From contig CAYMUW010000014.1 in the NCBI GenBank assembly GCA_964393865.1, positions 1 through 64,000 on the forward strand: 64,000 bases of DNA, written 5' to 3'. Below are positions 1-8,234 of this stretch, piece after piece; the first letter of the stretch is position 1, and each line of letters begins with the position of its first letter. This stretch comes from Suilimivivens sp964393865. Lineage in GTDB: Bacteria > Bacillota > Clostridia > Lachnospirales > Lachnospiraceae. The position numbers and the translations under genes were made by a program. Under the pieces are notes generated by a model that worked only from the letters and a program-made list of their open reading frames with translations, was not told the origin of the DNA and ran no database searches.

Positions 1-53
1 GAGCACACGGTTCATACCCGTGGTGTCGAGGGTTCAAGTCCCCCTCTCGCTAC
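1..53 (+). tRNA. tRNA (anticodon CAT), 3' part, cut by window start
   Basis: The anticodon arm is visible as stem CACGG / CCGTG around the 7-base loop TTCATAC, which gives anticodon CAT (Met, or Ile2 if lysidine-modified). A T-arm with the TTCAAGT loop follows at about 32-43, then the 3' acceptor strand TCTCGCT and discriminator A. The acceptor 5' strand and D-arm lie outside the window, so initiator, elongator and Ile2 forms cannot be separated. One T-stem pair looks mismatched. No CCA is encoded. Confidence 0.85.
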
Positions 54-58
54 TTAAA

Positions 59-87
59 GATGTCGATGGTGTCGGCATCTTTTTTTT
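59..87 (+). terminator. Rho-independent terminator of the CAT tRNA
   Basis: A 7-bp stem (GATGTCG with CGGCATC, one G-T pair) and a 7-base loop are followed by eight T residues at 80-87, directly behind the tRNA. Confidence 0.8.
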
Positions 88-268
88 GCTGCATAGTCTT
101 GACAATTGATCAATCATTTTTTATCATACAATCGCTTGCTCGGAGGGCATATTATTCGTTGGAAATAATAGGCTGGATAAGGCACGGATTGAAAAATCTG
201 TTCTTTATCCGGCTTTTTTGTTTGTTCCGGGAAAGTGAAAATAAGTTTAGAGGAGGAAATGAAATTTT

Positions 269-776
269 ATGGATTTTCTTACAAGTGAAATCAAACCAAT
301 GTATTTTAAGTATCTGACTGCAGCATTTGGAAGTGCTTTGATTTCATCTATTTATGGTGTAGTAGATATGGCTATGGTGGGGCAATATCAGGGTTCGGAA
401 GGCACGGCGGCTTTAGCTATAGTCAGTCCGGTATGGAACATTATTTATAGCCTGGGGCTGCTTATGGGAATTGGCGGTTCTGGCCACTGCTATGGGGTCT
501 GTATTTTCCCTGTTGGTAATGCTGACTCATTTCCGCAGTAAAAAGAATACATTAAGACTTGTAAAACCTGTGAGGCTGCTTTATATTTTGAAATATCTGG
601 GTACGGATGCGGTGTCGGTTTACGGTATTATTATCAATATAAGTACTTTTGTTCAGTGCTGTGCTTACAGCATTGGGCAGGCTTCTCAACCGATGATTTC
701 TACGAATTTTGGTGCAGGTAAAGGAAAACGTATTGTGCAGATACCGAAATATGCATTGGGAACGGCAGCAGTATAG
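269..776 (+). pseudogene. MATE-family efflux pump, internally deleted and frameshifted remnant
   Basis: The start is supported by AGGAGG about 12 bases upstream. The first 75 residues read as a MATE N-terminus, with a helix ending SSIYGVVDMAMVGQYQG and then LLMGIGGSG. The frame is lost near 480. A second frame (471-776) continues with a later MATE segment, GTDAVSVYGIIINIS and QASQPMISTNFGAGK. The two pieces total about 170 residues against about 440 for the family, so most of the middle and the C-terminal half are gone. An intact MATE pump of the same family lies at 34516-35799 on the other strand. Non-functional remnant. Confidence 0.85.
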
Positions 777-789
777 ACAAAATATAAGT

Positions 790-1350
790 CTAACGACAAA
801 GCGGCGCTTTTTCAGGCTGACCGTAAAACAGCTCCACTCTTTTGACGTTCTTTAAGTTTACAGCAATTCGCGAGGGGTAGGAAATGTCCTTTGCACGGTA
901 GCTTTTGCCATTTTCTTTTATAATGTAATCTTCAAGAACAAACCAGGAATCGTTTCCCTTTTCCTCGTGGGCGGCAAGTATGCCGGTGTATTCGGCATTA
1001 TCGCAAATAATTCGGAGTGTGGTGCCGTTTTCGTAATCTATAATATCCTGCCAGATATCATCATGTATGGATTTATAGTTTAGATTGAAAAATATTTTGT
1101 TTATAAATTTGCGTTCCGTAATAAATACCCAAATAATTGATAAAATTCCGGCGGCAGCGGATAATATAATTACACGTATATTCCAGGGGAAAACAATACT
1201 GGTGCATATATAATGATGTGCAATGGAGAAAAGCGCTTTGATGATATAGCTTATTACAACAGACAGGATCAACTGATAGGAAGAAGCTTTTCGAGAGGTT
1301 AAAAGCTGAAAAGTTCTTATAAAAATAAATCCCGGAATGAAATATTCCAA
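790..1350 (-). CDS. Small integral membrane protein, DUF6338-like
   Basis: The protein of about 186 residues opens with EYFIPGFIFIRTFQLL, the Pro-Gly-Phe hydrophobic start seen in DUF6338-type membrane proteins. It has two further hydrophobic stretches (about residues 26-45 and 58-78) and a soluble C-terminal part with a small beta-rich domain (ENGTTLRIICDNAEYTGIL onwards). The TTG at 1350 is only the first usual start codon. In-frame coding-like sequence (TDISEITTQLPLI) continues upstream to an ATT at 1392 with GGAAGG about 9 bases before it, so the true start may be non-canonical. It lies directly behind the small gene at 1395-1571 and is probably co-transcribed with it. Function unknown. 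Confidence 0.6.
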   Translation of the reverse strand: MEYFIPGFIFIRTFQLLTSRKASSYQLILSVVISYIIKALFSIAHHYICTSIVFPWNIRVIILSAAAGILSIIWVFITERKFINKIFFNLNYKSIHDDIWQDIIDYENGTTLRIICDNAEYTGILAAHEEKGNDSWFVLEDYIIKENGKSYRAKDISYPSRIAVNLKNVKRVELFYGQPEKAPLCR

Positions 1351-1394
1351 GATTAAGGGCAGCTGTGTTGTGATTTCCGATATGTCAGTAATAA

Positions 1395-1571
1395 TTATTC
1401 ACCTTCCTTTGTGTCTTCCTCTTCGCTTTTAATGATTTTGTTTAAAATGCTTTGAATTTCCGCCGGATCGGGACAAGTATTTTTACCTGGTTTTTTGGTT
1501 CTGGTAAACTTTGATCCAAAACTTATTTGAGTCCCCAATCCGGAAGGAAAAGATGACTTTCTGTTTTCCAT
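1395..1571 (-). CDS. Small hypothetical protein, 58 residues
   Basis: The ATG at 1571 is preceded by AAGGAAG at a good distance; a GTG two codons upstream is less well placed. The product is polar, with a basic middle (KFTRTKKPGKNTCPDPAEIQ) and an acidic C-terminus (KSEEEDTKEGE). No domain was recognised. It ends only a few bases before the possible start of the DUF6338-like membrane protein, so the two probably form a two-gene operon. Confidence 0.5.
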   Translation of the reverse strand: MENRKSSFPSGLGTQISFGSKFTRTKKPGKNTCPDPAEIQSILNKIIKSEEEDTKEGE

Positions 1572-1773
1572 AATCACACTTCCTTAGTCATAAATTAAAA
1601 TAAGTATATCACTTTACAGGTGATTGGAAAATGTTTTATTGTTCTCGTCAATGTATTTCATAATTCTACAATGGGTTGAATTTGCCAGATGAATTCAACA
1701 AGCAGGTGATTGTAAATGGAATGAGAATCCCGTACTATGTAAAGGGAAAGGAACAAGAAAGGGAGGCAGAGAA

Positions 1774-2598
1774 ATGAGCATTGGTTCAGTGATTATGAGT
1801 AAAAGGAAATCTCTGGGATATACCCAGCAGGAGCTGGCGGACAAATTGCATGTGTCGTTTCAGGCCGTGTCGAAATGGGAAAATGATACAGCCTGCCCGG
1901 AGATCGACCTGTTGCCTAAGATTGCAAATGTTTTTGGAATATCGGTGGACGCTTTGTTTGAATATAAAGCGTCAATTCAGACGGAATATGAGGAACGATA
2001 CCGGTCAGAGGATTATTATTGGGGACTTAATCCCAACAGCCTGTGTTTAGAGATTATGAGATTGAGACCGCCGGTAAAGCCTTACCGGGTTCTGGACATG
2101 GGATGCGGGGAAGGAAAGGATGCCGTATTTCTTGCAAGGAACGGATATGAGGTTACGGCTTTTGATATTGCAGATTCCGGTATAGAGAAAGGGAAGATGC
2201 TGGCGGAAAGATGCGGAACATATGTGGACTTCTTTAAGGCCGATATTACGGATTACCGGCTCAAGGAGGATTATGATATCATATTCAGCAGCGGAATGTT
2301 CCACTATGTGATACCGGAAAAGCGGCAGGAGATTACAGAAAATATGAAGGCACATACCACAGCCGGAGGAATCCATGTGATCAATGTGTTTGTTGACAAG
2401 CCCTTTATCCCCTGCGCACCGGACAGTGAACGTTATGAAAAGGATAAATTCAGATGGCGTTCCGGGGAGCTGTTTACCTATTATCACGACTGGCTGCTGC
2501 ATAAGACAGATGAAATTATTTTTGACTGCAACAGCGGCGGAATTCCTCATAAGCATTGTATGGACGTTATGATTGCGGAAAAGATGCAGGCGGAATGA
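1774..2598 (+). CDS. XRE-family HTH domain fused to class I SAM methyltransferase
   Basis: Residues 5-62 form a standard XRE/Cro helix-turn-helix (GYTQQELADKLHVSFQAVSKW, slightly shortened here in description; recognition helix around residues 29-40). After a short linker a SAM-dependent methyltransferase fold begins near residue 85, with motif I VLDMGCGEGKDAVFLA, an acidic residue ending strand 2 (VTAFDIA), motif SSGMFHYV, and a C-terminal half like TehB-type small-molecule methyltransferases. The start is supported by GGGAGG nine bases upstream. The gene stands alone between a minus-strand pair and purC. DNA binding combined with methylation suggests a self-regulated detoxifying enzyme, but the substrate is unknown. 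Confidence 0.8.
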   Translation: MSIGSVIMSKRKSLGYTQQELADKLHVSFQAVSKWENDTACPEIDLLPKIANVFGISVDALFEYKASIQTEYEERYRSEDYYWGLNPNSLCLEIMRLRPPVKPYRVLDMGCGEGKDAVFLARNGYEVTAFDIADSGIEKGKMLAERCGTYVDFFKADITDYRLKEDYDIIFSSGMFHYVIPEKRQEITENMKAHTTAGGIHVINVFVDKPFIPCAPDSERYEKDKFRWRSGELFTYYHDWLLHKTDEIIFDCNSGGIPHKHCMDVMIAEKMQAE

Positions 2599-2679
2599 TT
2601 TTCTACTTGCAGGAGGAAATAACATTGCGGTATACTGTTGTCGGTTACTTACATATAGCTATACAAACGGAGGCTGAAC

Positions 2680-3549
2680 ATGAAAGAATTAAAACCAATT
2701 AAAGAAGGAAAAGTACGGGAGATTTACGACAATGGAGACAGCCTGATTATGGTTGCAACAGACCGGATCAGCTGCTTTGATGTGATTTTAAACAATGAGG
2801 TGACCAAGAAGGGCACTGTTTTAACCCAGATGTCCAAATTCTGGTTTGACATGACAGAGGACATTCTTCCCAACCATATGATTTCCGTGGATGTGAATGA
2901 TATGCCTGAATTTTTCAGACAGGATAGATTTGACGGAAACAGTATGCTTTGCAGAAAGCTGCAGATGCTTCCCATAGAGTGTATTGTGCGCGGATATATT
3001 ACCGGAAGTGGCTGGGCAAGCTATCAGAAGGACGGCACGGTTTGCGGAATCAAGCTGCCGGAAGGCCTGAAAGAGTCCGATAAGCTTCCTGAGCCGATTT
3101 ATACACCTTCCACCAAGGCGGAGATCGGCGATCATGACGAAAATATCTCCTATGAGCAGAGCATAACACATCTGGAGAAGTACTTCCCCGGAAAGGGAGA
3201 GGAATACGCTGAAAAGCTTCGTGACTATACCATTGCTCTGTACAAAAAATGTGCGGAGTATGCATTAAGTAAGGGAATTATTATTGCAGATACCAAGTTT
3301 GAATTTGGCCTTGATGAAGCCGGAAACATTGTGATCGGAGATGAAATGCTGACACCGGACAGCTCCCGTTTCTGGCCGGTAGAGGGATATGAGCCGGGAC
3401 ATGGACAGCCTTCCTTTGATAAGCAGTTTGCAAGAGACTGGTTAAAACAAAACGAAGGCCATAACTGGACGCTACCCCAGGATGTTGTGGATAAGACCAT
3501 CAATATTTATCTGCAGGGTTATGAGCTGCTTACGGGCAAAAAACTTTAA
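2680..3549 (+). CDS. purC: Phosphoribosylaminoimidazole-succinocarboxamide synthase
   Basis: This is SAICAR synthetase, which joins CAIR and aspartate with ATP in cytosolic purine synthesis. Visible family signatures are KEGKVREIYD at the N-terminus, RGYITGSGWASY, IGDHDENIS and DTKFEFGLDEAGNIVIGDE (the ATP/Mg region), then TPDSSRFWP. The length of 289 residues is that of the long-form enzyme, about 50 longer than the E. coli type. An A-rich leader with GGAGG supports the ATG. It is monocistronic here, followed at once by a terminator, and no other pur gene is in the window. Confidence 0.96.
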   Translation: MKELKPIKEGKVREIYDNGDSLIMVATDRISCFDVILNNEVTKKGTVLTQMSKFWFDMTEDILPNHMISVDVNDMPEFFRQDRFDGNSMLCRKLQMLPIECIVRGYITGSGWASYQKDGTVCGIKLPEGLKESDKLPEPIYTPSTKAEIGDHDENISYEQSITHLEKYFPGKGEEYAEKLRDYTIALYKKCAEYALSKGIIIADTKFEFGLDEAGNIVIGDEMLTPDSSRFWPVEGYEPGHGQPSFDKQFARDWLKQNEGHNWTLPQDVVDKTINIYLQGYELLTGKKL

Positions 3550-3566
3550 GACTTTCGGTATTTTCC

Positions 3567-3597
3567 AAAGACGCGGGATTTGATTCTGCGTCTTTTT
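3567..3597 (+). terminator. Terminator of purC
   Basis: An 8-bp stem AAAGACGC / GCGTCTTT with a 13-base loop is followed by a T run, 18 bases after the purC stop codon. Confidence 0.8.
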
Positions 3598-3704
3598 GTA
3601 TAATTGAGGACTGAGTAATCATCCTGCTTGCAATATTTGATTATTATGCAGACTGTTGTTATAATATGTTTGCGAAACAGTCATCACGGAAAGGAAGATA
3701 ATCT

Positions 3705-3980
3705 ATGAAGGTATTAGCAGCGCCTATGGGCTGGAACAGCTGGGACTGCTACGGGGCGGCAGTGACGGAGAAGATAGTTAAACGCAATGCTGATTTTATG
3801 GCGGAGCATTTGAAGCAGTATGGATGGGAATATATTGTGGTGGATATTCAGTGGTATGAGCCTTTGGCGGTTACTCATGAGTATCATCCTTTTACAGAGC
3901 TTGTGATGGATGAATATGGAAGGCTTCTTCCGGCGGGAAACCGTTTTCCTTCTGCAGCAGGGGGTGAAGGTCACTCTTAA
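3705..3980 (+). pseudogene. GH27-type alpha-galactosidase, N-terminal stub
   Basis: The reading frame starts well (GGAAAGGAAGATAATCT before the ATG) with APMGWNSWDCYGAAVTE and YGWEYIVVDIQWYEP, the hallmark N-terminus of clan GH-D alpha-galactosidase/N-acetylgalactosaminidase proteins. It runs through RFPSAAGG, where the family normally continues into the barrel, and then stops at 3980 after 91 residues. The remaining roughly 300 residues, including both catalytic aspartates, are absent and the next gene follows directly. This is a deletion remnant, not a working hydrolase. Confidence 0.8.
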
Positions 3981-4070
3981 AAGCCATGGAGCGAAGGTGT
4001 ATTATGTAAACTAAAATAACTGTGCAGATTTGTCTGCCGTTTTGCGCATAGGAATAAGGAGGAAACGCTG

Positions 4071-4682
4071 ATGGGGTATTTTCCCTTTTTTATGGAACTG
4101 GAGGGCAGGGAAGGCCTGATTGTGGGGGGCGGCGCCATAGCCTGGCACAAGGTAAAGAAGCTTTTGCTCTTTGGAGCAAAGCTCACCGTAGTGGCGCCGG
4201 AGATTGTAAAGGAGCTTTTAGAGACCGACGGAATTATCTGTCTGCAGAGGGCCTTTCAGGATGGGGATCTTAAGGAAAAGATGTTTGTCATTGCTGCGTC
4301 AGATCAAAAGGAGATCAACGGACATGTGGGTAGTCTCTGCCGGCAGCAGGGCATTCCTGTAAATGTAGTGGACAATAAGGAAGAATGCAGCTTCCTCTTT
4401 CCGGCGCTTTTTAAGGACGGCAGTCTTACCGTGGGAATCTCCACAGGGGGCGCCAGTCCGGCGGCTGCTTCCTATATCAGAAAATGGCTGGAAGAAAGGC
4501 TGCCGGAGAATATGGATGAGATTCTGGAAAGCCTTATGGCGTTCAGAAATTTGGCGAAGGAAAGGATTTTGGATCAGAAACAGAGGGAAGAAGTGATGAA
4601 AAGTGCGGCTCTTTTCTGCATGGACGGACAAAGAGCTTTGCCGTCGGAAGAGGCAGAGCGCCTTATGGCGCCTTATCTTTGA
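4071..4682 (+). CDS. Precorrin-2 dehydrogenase / sirohydrochlorin ferrochelatase (siroheme synthase N-domain type)
   Basis: The 203-residue protein has the Met8/CysG N-terminal layout: an NAD-binding loop GLIVGGGAIAWHK at residues 15-27, the NVVDNKEECSFLFPALF segment, and STGGASPAAASYIRKWLEE that forms the helical dimer region. It would oxidise precorrin-2 to sirohydrochlorin and may insert iron to give siroheme. GGAGG precedes the ATG. It is a stand-alone gene with no methyltransferase domain and no hem or cob genes beside it. It overlaps the next gene, so it is probably translated together with the two membrane genes downstream, although their roles do not connect obviously. Confidence 0.88.
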   Translation: MGYFPFFMELEGREGLIVGGGAIAWHKVKKLLLFGAKLTVVAPEIVKELLETDGIICLQRAFQDGDLKEKMFVIAASDQKEINGHVGSLCRQQGIPVNVVDNKEECSFLFPALFKDGSLTVGISTGGASPAAASYIRKWLEERLPENMDEILESLMAFRNLAKERILDQKQREEVMKSAALFCMDGQRALPSEEAERLMAPYL

Positions 4683-4690
4683 TCAGATTT

Positions 4691-5173
4691 ATGGTGATGA
4701 AAATGGAAGAAAAAGAAAAGCGGCATAAGTATCCAGCGGCCAAAACGGCTCTTTATCTTCTGGGAGCGGCAGTTCTGCTGCAGGTAATTGAAACTGTGAT
4801 GAAACAGCAGAATATGGAGTTTCGTACCTTTATGCAGATAATTAAGGGAATTTACCAGTGGCTTGTGGTGCCCATTACGCTGGTATTTGCTTTATATTGT
4901 GACTTTTTCAGGGATAAGTCTAAGGCTTTTTTCCGGTATTTGGTTCCCACAATTCTTGTGATTATCATTGGCGCGGCTTCCCTTTTCAGAGGAATCTGTT
5001 ATCTCTTTACTATGGTGGATGAGCAGATGATGGAGGACGGAAAGCTGTATGTGCTCTGCGGACAGGGCATGGATGGAGACTATAATGGCGGAGACGCCGC
5101 AGGAATGGCGCTGTTTGAGTCAACAGATCGTGGACATACTTTTGTTTATAAGGAGATTCGGGCTGGGGAGTGA
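4691..5173 (+). CDS. Hypothetical membrane protein
   Basis: About 160 residues. Three hydrophobic stretches are visible (ALYLLGAAVLLQVIETV, WLVVPITLVFALY, and YLVPTILVIIIGAASLF), followed by a soluble tail of about 55 residues rich in Gly and Asp (GQGMDGDYNGGDAAG) that ends in a short beta-like segment. Several in-frame starts exist (TTG 4679, ATG 4691, 4697, 4703) and none has a strong ribosome site, so translation may be coupled to the preceding gene. No family was recognised. It precedes a membrane-anchored putative metallopeptidase by 19 bases and may work with it. Confidence 0.55.
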   Translation: MVMKMEEKEKRHKYPAAKTALYLLGAAVLLQVIETVMKQQNMEFRTFMQIIKGIYQWLVVPITLVFALYCDFFRDKSKAFFRYLVPTILVIIIGAASLFRGICYLFTMVDEQMMEDGKLYVLCGQGMDGDYNGGDAAGMALFESTDRGHTFVYKEIRAGE

Positions 5174-5192
5174 AAGGAGAAGAAAAGCATCA

Positions 5193-5894
5193 TTGAGTGA
5201 AAAATGGCAGATCATTCTGCAATATCTGACTTTTCATAATATCTGTCAGGCGCTTACAGTCATTGGATTCATTTATTTTGTGGTAAAGCGGTTTATTCTG
5301 CACAAAGCGCCTGTGCCAGGGAGTGCTTTTGGGACTGTGCCTAAGGAACTGTTAGAGCGCTGCGTCCTGCTTCTTAAGAAGCAGGAAAAGCAGGGATACG
5401 GGACCTACAAGGTTCCTGAGGATATTTGGGAGGAGTTGAAAAGAAACCTTTCTGATGAGGATGCGCTGAAAAAGCTTTTGTGCAGCCTTTGCGCCCATAT
5501 GGGAATACAGGGAGATTATATTAAGTTGATTGTTCAGGATTCCCTTGCTCCTGACAGGGCTGGGCAGATTTCAACGGATCTGGCTTTCACCACCATCCGG
5601 CTGGAATTAAAACCCTACTATAATCTGGATGCGGTGATTGCGGTGCTTGCTCATGAGGCAACCCACCTTCATTTGTACTATAAGGGTATCAGCTTTAAGG
5701 ATACGTGGGAAAATGAGGTGTTGACGGATACGGCGGCAGTTTACTGCGGCTTTGGTGAGTATATGTACAGGGGTTATGCCGTCATGCAGGGAAAGGATGT
5801 ATTATCTTATCGCAAGGTGGGATATATTAATCAGGAAGATGTGAAATATATTATGCAGATCATGGAGCAGGGAACAGGAAAGGAACAGGGTTAA
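5193..5894 (+). CDS. Putative membrane-anchored zinc metallopeptidase (HEATH motif)
   Basis: The TTG at 5193 is chosen because AAAGGAG lies ten bases upstream, immediately after the previous stop; longer readings run back over the preceding gene. The product (233 residues) has one N-terminal membrane segment (residues 14-30, ALTVIGFIYFVV). Near residue 150 it carries AVLAHEATHLHLYY, an HExxH zinc motif (H154, E155, H158). About 20 residues later ENEVLTDTAAVYCGFG could supply the third ligand and resembles the Glu/Asp region of gluzincin-like families. Family not identified; activity is inferred from the motif only. Confidence 0.6.
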   Translation: MSEKWQIILQYLTFHNICQALTVIGFIYFVVKRFILHKAPVPGSAFGTVPKELLERCVLLLKKQEKQGYGTYKVPEDIWEELKRNLSDEDALKKLLCSLCAHMGIQGDYIKLIVQDSLAPDRAGQISTDLAFTTIRLELKPYYNLDAVIAVLAHEATHLHLYYKGISFKDTWENEVLTDTAAVYCGFGEYMYRGYAVMQGKDVLSYRKVGYINQEDVKYIMQIMEQGTGKEQG

Positions 5895-5898
5895 GAAA

Positions 5899-6444
5899 AT
5901 GAGAATAGGAATGGGTTATGATGTTCATAAGCTTGTAGAGGGGAGAAGGCTGATAATAGGCGGTGTGGAAATCCCTTATGAAAAGGGACTTTTGGGACAT
6001 TCGGATGCGGATGTGCTGCTGCATGCGGTTATGGATGCGCTTTTGGGGGCAGCGGCCCTTGGGGATATCGGCAAACATTTTCCAGACACAGATCCGACGT
6101 ATAAAGGAATTTCTTCCATGAAGCTTTTGGAACACGTAGGCAGGCTGCTTACGGAAAAGCTTTTCCTGATAGAGAATATTGATGCTACCATTATTGCGCA
6201 GGCACCTAAAATGCGGCCTTACATTGATACCATGCGGGAAAATATTGCAAGCGCGCTGGGAATGGAAACGGATCAGGTCAATGTTAAAGCTACTACCGAG
6301 GAAGGACTTGGGTTTACCGGTTCTGGTCAGGGAATTTCTGCGCAGGCAGTCTGTATGCTTACCAGTCCTATTAATTTGTCAAGTGAGGATGTGATGGTGC
6401 GGGGCTGTAATGGCTGCAGCGGATGTCCGGCGGGAAAGGGTTGA
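5899..6444 (+). CDS. ispF: 2-C-methyl-D-erythritol 2,4-cyclodiphosphate synthase with Cys-rich tail
   Basis: IspF cyclises CDP-ME phosphate in the MEP isoprenoid pathway. The N-terminal signature MRIGMGYDVHKL holds the metal ligands Asp8 and His10, GHSDADVLLHAVMDAL holds the third ligand, and KATTEEGLGFTGSGQGI is the C-terminal signature. The catalytic domain ends near residue 158, as usual. The protein then continues about 20 residues to a CxxCxxC tail (Cys170, Cys173, Cys176) that ordinary IspF lacks. The gene follows the putative metallopeptidase by four bases and is followed by the DUF3842 gene after five. Confidence 0.94.
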   Translation: MRIGMGYDVHKLVEGRRLIIGGVEIPYEKGLLGHSDADVLLHAVMDALLGAAALGDIGKHFPDTDPTYKGISSMKLLEHVGRLLTEKLFLIENIDATIIAQAPKMRPYIDTMRENIASALGMETDQVNVKATTEEGLGFTGSGQGISAQAVCMLTSPINLSSEDVMVRGCNGCSGCPAGKG

Positions 6445-6449
6445 GAAGA

Positions 6450-6854
6450 ATGAAAGTACTTGTAATAGACGCACAGGGCGGCGGTGTTGGCAGACAGCTG
6501 ATTACTGCCGTGAAACAAACAATCAGCGGGGTGGAGATAACCGCCGTAGGAACGAACAGTACGGCAACCGCCGCTATGTTAAAGGCGGGCGCAGACTATG
6601 CGGCAACAGGTGAAAATGCGGTAGTGGTGGCCTGCAGAAAGGCGGATGTGATCGTAGGGCCGGTGGGAATTGTAATTGCTGATGCGCTGCTTGGTGAGAT
6701 TACGCCTGCTATGGCTGTGGCAGTTGCCCAGAGTAATGCAAAGCGTATCCTGATCCCCTTTAATCACTGCGACAATATTATTGTGGGCGTGCCGGAACTG
6801 AATGTGGGCAGGCTGGTGCAGAGCGCTGTGGCGGAAATACTGAAATTGGTTTAA
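6450..6854 (+). CDS. DUF3842 family protein
   Basis: The ATG at 6450 gives MKVLVIDAQGGGVGRQLI, the characteristic start of this clostridial family; a GTG 27 bases earlier overlaps ispF and is less likely. The 134-residue protein is an alpha/beta fold with a Gly-rich nucleotide-binding-like loop, a second Gly/Ala-rich region (VIVGPVGIVIADALLGEITP) and FNHCDNIIVGVPELNVG near the end. No biochemical role is established. It sits five bases after ispF and is likely in the same operon. The IS66-type sequence begins about 30 bases after its stop. Confidence 0.85.
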   Translation: MKVLVIDAQGGGVGRQLITAVKQTISGVEITAVGTNSTATAAMLKAGADYAATGENAVVVACRKADVIVGPVGIVIADALLGEITPAMAVAVAQSNAKRILIPFNHCDNIIVGVPELNVGRLVQSAVAEILKLV

Positions 6855-6885
6855 GTCAGTGCGGCGATATGAGAGCGGAAGTATC

Positions 6886-7214
6886 GTAAGCGTCAAATAC
6901 CCCGCCTTAACTAACCGTTAGTTTTGTGCCATACTCTAGAAAATTGCAAAAATCTCACGAGTTTTTAGAGGAGGACAAACGCTATGGATCAATGTACTCA
7001 CGAAGTACGCAAGCAGCATTGGAAAGACATCATTACCCAATGCAATCAATGCCCGGAAGGGCAGACAGCCAAGCAGTGGTTAGATGCCCATGACATCTGC
7101 GAGCAGACCTACTATCGCTGGCAGCGTCTGATACGCCGGGAAATTTTCGCCCAGACAGCGCCTGCTTCCAGAGCACTGCCGACAATGGGAACAGATTGCA
7201 AGTCTGTCTCCTAA
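6886..7214 (+). mobile_element. Left end of an IS66-family element
   Basis: The stretch begins GTAAGCGTCAAATACCCC, which fits the GTAA-type left terminus of IS66 elements. It contains a small hairpin AACTAA / TTAGTT and an AGAGGAGG ribosome site before the tnpA frame. The right end of this copy is missing: the sequence passes into an IS4-type fragment at about 7215. Confidence 0.6.
6984..7214 (+). pseudogene. tnpA: IS66 TnpA (orfA) fragment
   Basis: The 76-residue frame matches the N-terminal half of the IS66 accessory protein TnpA: EVRKQHWKDIITQCNQCPEG, AKQWLDAHDICEQTYYRWQRL. After about residue 60 it ends in unrelated sequence where the minus-strand IS4-type fragment abuts. TnpB and TnpC do not follow, so the element cannot move by itself. 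Confidence 0.75.
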
Positions 7215-7235
7215 CAAGGTATAATAGTGATGAGG

Positions 7236-8234
7236 TTAAGCTGCCCGGTACACGAAATCCCTGTTCCTCTTTGGACGGAGTTTAAGGGCATATTTTCGGG
7301 CGTTCCTGATCTCTTCGAGTGTGAATTCGTCCGCTGGGAGATTGGTTGCAACGCAGACATAAGTTCCTGCATCCGTAAGGAAACGGACGATGCGGAAAGA
7401 GATGGGATAATACCGGCATTCATCGTCCAGGAAATCAAAATCCGTGCTTGACGGAAGGATGGTATAAATATCCAGGTTACCAAGTGTTTCCTTTGTATGC
7501 CGCCTTGTCAGGATCGTCTCTATTCTTTCGTCAAACTCGCTGTCGGGCAGGCCGTAGGCAGACAGGATACCATTGCTGGAAATATCTTTCATACGGATAA
7601 TGAACTTCTGTCCAGAACGGATGACATGTGAGAAAGTGTTAAAACTCTCGTATCCCCTGTCGGCTATGTAAATGACGTTTTCCAGCGGGGAACGGTCCAC
7701 CATGCGGTTGAACGCCTCTCTTTCGTGGAGTTTTTTCTTCCCCTGGAAAAGGACATCCGTATAAGTGTGGTTCAATAGATCATAACAGGCGTTGATGTGG
7801 ATAGCATTATAGCCTTTTTCCCCTTCGTGTATAAAGGTTTCTGCGTCATCGGGATTGCGGCAGATGTTGACGTCAGAGCCATCAACTGCAATGAGACGGT
7901 ATCCTTTATAAAGGCTATTCTGGCAGTCAAGCGTTTCATCACAAAAGAGATGGAAAAGGAAGTCAAATGCTTCCGGCATAAGCTTTTCACGCTGCTGGAT
8001 AAATGCCGAGGAAGTCGGAGCGGTAATGGAATGCTTCCAGAAGTCAAGGACTTCATTGGGAAGTGACTTGCTCTGCAACTGGATCAACGCATTGCAAAGG
8101 ATCGGCAGAGAGATCTTTCTGTTGCGGGAGAAATCCGTTCCCGGATGCAGGCAGAACAGATCATGGATGCTGTCCAGGGAAGAAATACAGTTGTCAAGTG
8201 TCTGTTTTAGGTCATGAAGAAATACATCTGGCAT
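7236..8234 (-). pseudogene. IS4-family DDE transposase, internally deleted near the C-terminus
   Basis: The start at 8234 is set by AAGGAGG ten bases upstream. The protein shows the IS4 RNase H-like core: AVDGSDVNI (first Asp), a later IYIADRGYESFNTFSHV (second Asp) and the ATNLPADEFTLEEIR segment. The family should then continue into the Y-(2)-R-(3)-E-(6)-K signature holding the catalytic Glu. Here the frame jumps after LEEIRNA to a short tail RPKRNRDFVYRAA and stops. The product, about 332 residues, is therefore missing its last catalytic residue and is predicted inactive. No clear terminal repeats were found. Confidence 0.8.

Noticed and set aside
5049..5192. Upstream extension of the HEATH-motif protein
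   Set aside because: It overlaps the end of the preceding gene in another frame; AAAGGAG before the TTG at 5193 gives a better start.
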